This document shows, in pieces, positions 59,924 to 64,000 of a stretch of 64,000 nucleotides of DNA (position 1 is the first letter of the stretch; each line of letters starts with the position of its first letter). The stretch lies in NCBI GenBank assembly GCA_963803425.1, contig CAWDMA010000003.1, positions 62,001 through 126,000 on the forward strand. The letters run 5' to 3'. A model generated the notes under the pieces. The model saw only the letters and a list, made by a program, of their open reading frames with translations, had not been told where the DNA came from and searched no databases. The translations under genes were made by a program, and so were the position numbers. The DNA is from DASPWW01 sp963803425. GTDB taxonomy: Bacteria; Actinomycetota; Thermoleophilia; Solirubrobacterales; 70-9.

Positions 59924-59929
59924 TAACCT
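59924..59929 (+). promoter_or_regulatory. -10 box of the rubredoxin gene
   Basis: TAACCT, 7 bases before GTG 59937; leaderless start predicted. Confidence 0.5.
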
Positions 59930-59936
59930 GGCGCGC

Positions 59937-60122
59937 GTGGCGGCCGAGACGGAGACCAAGCAGCTCTGGGTGTGCACCTCGTGCGGGTTCATCTACGACC
60001 CGGACGAGGGCGATCCCGATGGCGGGATCCCGGCCGGAACCGCCTTCAGCGACATCCCGGACACATGGTTCTGCCCCGTGTGCGGTGCCCGCAAGGCGGA
60101 CTTCGAGCCCTACGAGGAGTAG
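59937..60122 (+). CDS. Rubredoxin
   Basis: 61 residues; Fe(Cys)4 site C13, C16, C46, C49 (CTSCGFIYDPDEGDP, CPVCG). One-electron carrier. Immediately followed by an SDR gene with no gap, so they share a transcript. Confidence 0.96.
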   Translation: MAAETETKQLWVCTSCGFIYDPDEGDPDGGIPAGTAFSDIPDTWFCPVCGARKADFEPYEE

Positions 60123-60938
60123 ATGCGCATCATCACCGGCGCCAGCTCCGGGATCGGCGGGGCAGCGGCGGTGGAGCTCGCGAAGCGGGGCGGGACCGTC
60201 GTCCTGGTCGGCCGCGATCGAGCCCGCCTGGGCGCGGTCGCGGAGCGGTGCGAGCGCGAAGGCGCGAGCGCGGTCCCGATCGCTGTGGATCTCGCATCGC
60301 TGGACGATGTCCGCCGGCTCGCCGCGGAGCTGCTCGCCCGCGACGAGCCGATCGAGGTGCTGGCCGCCAACGCCGGCATCTACCCGAACCGCCGTGAGCT
60401 GACCGCCGACGGTCACGAGCGCACGTTTGCGGTCAACCACCTGGCGCCGTTCCTGCTCACCGGCCTGTTGACCGAGCGGCTGCGGGAGTCGGCGCCGGCG
60501 CGGGTGGTGGTGACGAGCTCGGAGGCCCACCGCGGCGCGGTGCTCGACTTCGACGACCTCGAGCTGGAGCGCGGCTGGTCGGGGTGGCGCGCGTACTCGC
60601 GCTCCAAGCTCGCGAACGTGCTGTTCACGCGGGAGCTGGCGCGGCGCCTGGAGGGGTCCGGCGTCGTCGCCAACTGCCTCCATCCCGGCGTCGTAGCGAC
60701 GCGGCTGGTGCGCGGAGGCCTGGCCTCGGTCGCGTGGGCGGGGGTGAGGGTCCTCGGTCGGCGTCCGCGATCCGGCGCCGAGACGCTCGTCTACCTGGCG
60801 ACGGCGCCCGAGGCGGTGACGCTGTCCGGCGAGTATCTCGTAGACAAGCGCCCCATGAACCTGCTCGGCCAGGCTGACGACGACGACGCGGCGGCGGTCC
60901 TGTGGGAGCGGAGCGCGGCGATCGTCGAGCTCAGCTGA
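60123..60938 (+). CDS. Short-chain dehydrogenase (retinol-dehydrogenase-like)
   Basis: 271 residues; TGASSGIG (5-12), catalytic S132/S133, Y158 and K162 (YSRSK) intact. The NNAG motif is AANAG. ATG follows the rubredoxin stop directly. Substrate unknown. Confidence 0.9.
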   Translation: MRIITGASSGIGGAAAVELAKRGGTVVLVGRDRARLGAVAERCEREGASAVPIAVDLASLDDVRRLAAELLARDEPIEVLAANAGIYPNRRELTADGHERTFAVNHLAPFLLTGLLTERLRESAPARVVVTSSEAHRGAVLDFDDLELERGWSGWRAYSRSKLANVLFTRELARRLEGSGVVANCLHPGVVATRLVRGGLASVAWAGVRVLGRRPRSGAETLVYLATAPEAVTLSGEYLVDKRPMNLLGQADDDDAAAVLWERSAAIVELS

Positions 60939-61331
60939 TCCGGAACGCGACGTGCAGGAAGAGCGTCGCGTTCCCGCCTGTGATGCCCAGCGCCACGAGG
61001 TCGCCGGGCGACGGGTCCCCGGTGTGGTCCCGGTGTTGGAGCACACCGGGGATCCGGACGTGACGCTGCACGCGAGCGAAGTCGAACCCCCGTTGACTCG
61101 TAGAGTCACCGTCCGACACGGTGGTGCCGGTAGCGTCGACGCGGAGGTCGCGGGCCGTGCCCGCGACGGGAATCAGGTTCCGTCCCTCGATGGGTGGAGC
61201 CCGACCCCCGTCCCCTGGCTACGGTACTGCCGTCGCAGCCGGTGGCTTGAGCTCAGCCACCCAGGCTGGTCCGTTCGTCCAGCCCCGGCTCCCGCCGTCT
61301 GCGAGCGGCGGCGATCCCGTCGGGGGTTGCG
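60939..61331. other. 393-base region without a confident gene
   Basis: No RNA gene, repeat or recognised family seen. A GTG-started 62-codon minus-strand frame (60931-61119) reads RGFDFARVQRHVRIPGVLQH, GDLVALGITGGNATLFLHVA; no Shine-Dalgarno or -10 supports it, and an in-frame stop near 61225 bars a longer version. It may be the end of a decayed gene. Confidence 0.4.
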
Positions 61332-62654
61332 TCAGGCTGCGAGCGCGGCCGGCGCTTGCGGCGCCTCGCCGTAGGCATCCGCGACCGCGACCCGGATCGA
61401 CTCGGCGGTGATCCGGACAAGGCGGGTGAGGTCGGCCTTCGAGATCGCGAGGGCCGGCATCAGCACGATCACGTCTCCGAGGGGGCGAATGATCGCGCCC
61501 CGCTCCCGCGCCTCCACAGTCACCCGGTGCCCGAGCCGCAGCGCCGGGTCGTGCTTGCCGAGGTCGATCCCGACCATCATCCCGCGGCCGCGGACCTCGG
61601 CGACCTCGGGCATCGCGTCGATCGGCTCCAGCAGCTCGCGGAACAGGCGGATCTTCGGCTGCAGCCGAAGCAGCGTGCGCTCCTCGTCGAACGCCTCGAG
61701 GCTGGCGAGCGCCGCCGCGCACGCGAGCGGGTTGCCGGTGAAGGTGTGACCGTGGAAGAAGGTGCGGTACTCGTCGTACGCGCCGAGGAAGCCGGCGTGA
61801 ACCCGCTCGGTGGTGAGCGTCGCCGCCAGCGGCAGGTAGCCGCCGGTCAGCCCCTTGCCGAGGCACAGGAAGTCGGGGACGACGCGCTCCTGCTCGGACG
61901 CGAACATCGTCCCCGTGCGCCCGAACCCGGTTGCGACCTCGTCGCAGATCAGGAACGTGCCGTGCCGGTCGCACGCGTCGCGCACCCGGCGCAGGAAGCC
62001 CGGAGGCTGTAGCCGGATCCCCGCCGCTCCCTGGACCAGCGGTTCGACGATCACAGCGGCGACCTCCTCGCTGCGGTGATCGAGCACCCGCTCGAGCTCG
62101 GCGGGGTCGGCGGGGTCGACCGCGTCGGCATCGAACAGGAGCGGGCCGTACGTCCCGTGGAACAGCTCGATCCCGCCGACGGAGACCGCCCCGAGCGTGT
62201 CCCCGTGGTACGCGTCGCGCAGGCACACGAACCGCGTGCGGCGGACGTGCTGGCCGCCGCGCTGCTGCCAGTGCTGGAAGGCCATCTTCAACGCGATCTC
62301 GGTCGCGGTGGAGCCCGAGTCCGAGTAGAAGACGCGGGTCAGCCCCGGGGGGGCGATCTCGACGAGGCGCGCCGCCAGCTCGGTGGCGGGCGCGTGCGTG
62401 AGCCCGAGAAGCGTGGAGTGGGCGAGGCGGTCGAGCTGGGAGCGGACCGCCCGGTCGATCTTCGGGTGGCGGTGGCCGTGGACGTTGCACCACAGCGATG
62501 AGACCCCGTCGATGTAGCGGCGCCCCTCGGAGTCGATCAGGTCCGTTCCCTCGCCGCGCTCGATCACCACCGGCTGCTCCCGCGCCCAGTCGCCCATCTG
62601 GGTGAAGGGGTGCCAGACGTGCCGATGATCCAGCTCGCCGGTCGTGGAAGGCAT
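61332..62654 (-). CDS. bioA: Adenosylmethionine-8-amino-7-oxononanoate aminotransferase BioA
   Basis: Makes 7,8-diaminononanoate in biotin synthesis, with S-adenosylmethionine as amino donor. 440 residues from ATG 62654; PLP lysine K267 (GKGLTGGYLP), D238 (CDEVATGFGRTG), DAYHGDTLGA and EPLVQGAAG conserved. The N-terminal HVWHPFTQM is characteristic of BioA. No other bio genes occur in the window. Confidence 0.95.
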   Translation of the reverse strand: MPSTTGELDHRHVWHPFTQMGDWAREQPVVIERGEGTDLIDSEGRRYIDGVSSLWCNVHGHRHPKIDRAVRSQLDRLAHSTLLGLTHAPATELAARLVEIAPPGLTRVFYSDSGSTATEIALKMAFQHWQQRGGQHVRRTRFVCLRDAYHGDTLGAVSVGGIELFHGTYGPLLFDADAVDPADPAELERVLDHRSEEVAAVIVEPLVQGAAGIRLQPPGFLRRVRDACDRHGTFLICDEVATGFGRTGTMFASEQERVVPDFLCLGKGLTGGYLPLAATLTTERVHAGFLGAYDEYRTFFHGHTFTGNPLACAAALASLEAFDEERTLLRLQPKIRLFRELLEPIDAMPEVAEVRGRGMMVGIDLGKHDPALRLGHRVTVEARERGAIIRPLGDVIVLMPALAISKADLTRLVRITAESIRVAVADAYGEAPQAPAALAA

Positions 62655-62660
62655 CGACCG

Positions 62661-62666
62661 ACGATA
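62661..62666 (-). promoter_or_regulatory. -10 box of bioA
   Basis: TATCGT on the minus strand, 6 bases before ATG 62654; leaderless start predicted. Confidence 0.45.
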
Positions 62667-62699
62667 GTTCGCGGCGCGGCGGCAAATGGCCCATGTGTG

Positions 62700-62715
62700 T
62701 GTGACGCACCTCACA
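62700..62715. promoter_or_regulatory. CRP/GlxR-type binding site
   Basis: TGTGACGCACCTCACA is a perfect TGTGA-N6-TCACA palindrome, the core of cAMP-receptor-protein sites. It lies 46 bases upstream of the bioA start and the same distance from the marR start, so it could act on either. Confidence 0.6.
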
Positions 62716-62727
62716 TAGTTACGGGTC

Positions 62728-62740
62728 TGAAATGCTTTCA
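62728..62740. promoter_or_regulatory. TGAAA-TGC-TTTCA palindrome, candidate MarR operator
   Basis: Perfect 5-bp half sites around TGC in the bioA-marR gap, 8 bases upstream of the marR -10; the usual place for autorepression. Confidence 0.45.
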
Positions 62741-62747
62741 CGCCTGC

Positions 62748-62753
62748 AATAAT
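62748..62753 (+). promoter_or_regulatory. -10 box of marR
   Basis: AATAAT, 7 bases before ATG 62761; leaderless start predicted. Confidence 0.5.
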
Positions 62754-62760
62754 TATGCGC

Positions 62761-63270
62761 ATGGAAGCGACGGCCAAGGCACCGAAGACAGCCGTGGGCG
62801 ACCGCGAGCTCGCGATCCGGCTCGGGGTGTTGATGCTGCACGCCCTCGGCTCGGACGGGGGAGCGGTGATGCGCGCGATCGACGAGACCGGGCTCGGGAT
62901 GATCCCGTTCAAGGCGCTCGCCGCGCTCGCACGCACCGACGCAGACGGCGAGGCCAGCGTCAAGCTGGTCGCCGAGGAGCTCGGCGTGTCGGTGCCGTCC
63001 GCGAGCCGTGCCGTCGACGATCTCGTCAAGCGGGGTCTCGCGTCTCGGACCGAGGACCCTGAGGACCGTCGCGTCCGGCGGGTCGCGTTGACCGCTGCCG
63101 GGCGGAAGCTGGGCGATCGGGTGATGGAGGCCCGCGTCGCGGGGCTGGAGAGCTTCGTCGCCACCCTCACTCCGGCGGAGCGGCGAAAGCTCGACTCCGC
63201 GCTCGAGGTTCTGCTTGAGCGAGAGGAGCTCGACGAGCTGTACCGGACCCACGGAAGCAGGCTGCGATGA
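62761..63270 (+). CDS. MarR-family regulator
   Basis: 169 residues from ATG 62761 (ATG 62755 overlaps the promoter's spacing). Winged helix ~60-115 with KLVAEELGVSVPSASRAVDD and EDPEDRRVRRVALTAAGRKL. Overlaps the exporter gene by 4 bases (ATGA), so it probably controls its own operon and the exporter. Confidence 0.92.
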   Translation: MEATAKAPKTAVGDRELAIRLGVLMLHALGSDGGAVMRAIDETGLGMIPFKALAALARTDADGEASVKLVAEELGVSVPSASRAVDDLVKRGLASRTEDPEDRRVRRVALTAAGRKLGDRVMEARVAGLESFVATLTPAERRKLDSALEVLLEREELDELYRTHGSRLR

Positions 63271-64000
63271 CCCGCTACAGACACCTGATCACCGACGCCA
63301 ACGCGAAGTGGTGGACGCTCGCCGCGATGTGCTTCGCGCTGTTCATGATCATGCTCGACAACACGGTCGTGAACGTCGCCCTGCCCTCGATCCAGCGCGA
63401 CCTGGGGGCGTCGATCTCGGCGCTGGAGTGGACCGTGAACGGGTACACGCTGTCGTTCGCGGTGCTGCTCGCCACCGCCGGGCGGCTCGGGGACATCCTC
63501 GGGCGCCGCCGCATGTTCGTGTTCGGCGTGGTGGTCTTCGCCGCGTCCTCGGCGGCCGCCGGGCTCGCTCCCACCACCGCGGCGCTCGTCGTCAGCCGGA
63601 TCGTCCAGGGCGTTGGTGCGGCGTTCATGATGCCGGCGACGCTGTCGATCATCACCGACGCCTTCCCGGCCGCCGAGCGCGGCCGCGCGATCGGGACCTG
63701 GGCCGGCGTGTCGGCGCTGGCGCTCGCGGTCGGCCCGGTGGTCGGCGGGCTGCTCACCGAGCAGGTCTCGTGGCGGGCGATCTTCTACCTGAACATCCCG
63801 GTTGCCGCCGGCGCCGTGCTCGCCGCCCTGTTCGCGGTGCGCGAGTCGCTCGATCCCACCGTGGAGCGCCGGATCGACTATCTCGGCGTGGGCGTGCTGA
63901 CGGCGGGCCTGACGGCGCTCGTGCTCGCCCTGATCGAGGGCAACTCGTGGGGGTGGGGCAGTCCCGCGATCCTCACACTGCTCGCCGGCGCGGTCGTCCT
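63267..64000 (+). CDS. MFS drug exporter, DHA2 (14-helix) family, 3' end cut
   Basis: At least 244 residues from ATG 63267, running off the window. Motifs of DHA2 antiporters: LDNTVVNVALPSIQRDLGA, GRLGDILGRRRMF (motif A) and GTWAGVSALALAVGPVVGG (motif C). Likely a proton-driven exporter of a drug-like compound, under the MarR gene. Confidence 0.92.
   Translation, partial: MTRYRHLITDANAKWWTLAAMCFALFMIMLDNTVVNVALPSIQRDLGASISALEWTVNGYTLSFAVLLATAGRLGDILGRRRMFVFGVVVFAASSAAAGLAPTTAALVVSRIVQGVGAAFMMPATLSIITDAFPAAERGRAIGTWAGVSALALAVGPVVGGLLTEQVSWRAIFYLNIPVAAGAVLAALFAVRESLDPTVERRIDYLGVGVLTAGLTALVLALIEGNSWGWGSPAILTLLAGAVV

Noticed and set aside
60931..61119. 62-codon minus-strand frame after the second SDR
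   Set aside because: No ribosome-binding site, no -10 box at the expected distance and no family recognised; kept only as a note in the region entry.

Overview
The window looks like the chromosome of a high-GC actinobacterium. By inference it belongs to the Thermoleophilia/Solirubrobacterales: the DNA is strongly GC-rich with G/C third positions, the ribosomal gene order is Gram-positive, rplP starts MLMP as in actinobacteria, and the accessory families (beta-propeller plus basic tail, DUF559-type remnant, HAD of the 'Swiss army knife' type) are typical of that group. No 16S gene is present, so this placement is unproven. Almost the whole window is coding, and no prophage, IS element or CRISPR array was seen.

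Layout. (1) 1-12107: secE-nusG-rplK-rplA, an RTX-repeat gene, an L10 leader with attenuator, rplJ-rplL, rpoB-rpoC. (2) 12108-13616: a decayed DUF559/AbiEi-type pseudogene and, on the minus strand, a HAD-like protein with a one-helix membrane protein. (3) 13679-19554: the str operon rpsL-rpsG-fusA-tuf, split by two minus-strand paralogous four-helix membrane proteins. fusA has its own promoter and a structured leader, and a 19-codon frame with a perfect hairpin lies between fusA and tuf. (4) 19555-32382: the S10, spc and first part of the alpha operons (rpsJ to secY-adk-map), compact and often overlapping by 1-4 bases. (5) 32395-37000: an accessory block inserted where infA normally follows map: a secreted beta-propeller protein, a CHASE2-adenylate/guanylate cyclase, a Fur-family regulator and a divergent VIT/CCC1-type metal transporter. 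(6) 37210-40945: rpmJ-rpsM-rpsK-rpsD-rpoA-rplQ-truA. infA is absent from the window.

(7) 40939-64000 is housekeeping and accessory metabolism in short, often divergent units: tandem hot-dog thioesterase, surE-ligA, a PBP4-type carboxypeptidase, a patatin-like hydrolase, a long-chain acyl-CoA synthetase, small unknown proteins, a DsbA-like protein, tRNA-Pro(CGG), two SDRs, PPOX-family flavoproteins, a MocR regulator, a PAS-GAF-GGDEF-EAL protein, Mn/Fe superoxide dismutase with an SCP2 protein, an iron-type alcohol dehydrogenase, a Nudix hydrolase, rubredoxin, bioA, and a MarR regulator with a DHA2-family exporter running off the end.

How it works together. The first 41 kb makes the transcription and translation machinery; its extra genes sit at operon joints. 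Two regulatory themes recur. At least fifteen non-operonic starts have a TANNNT-like -10 box only 6-8 bases upstream, implying widespread leaderless mRNAs. Several ribosomal and elongation-factor transcripts instead have long leaders with terminator-like hairpins. Two families of short intergenic repeats (63 bp and about 40 bp) recur in unrelated gaps, including inside the ribosomal protein operons.
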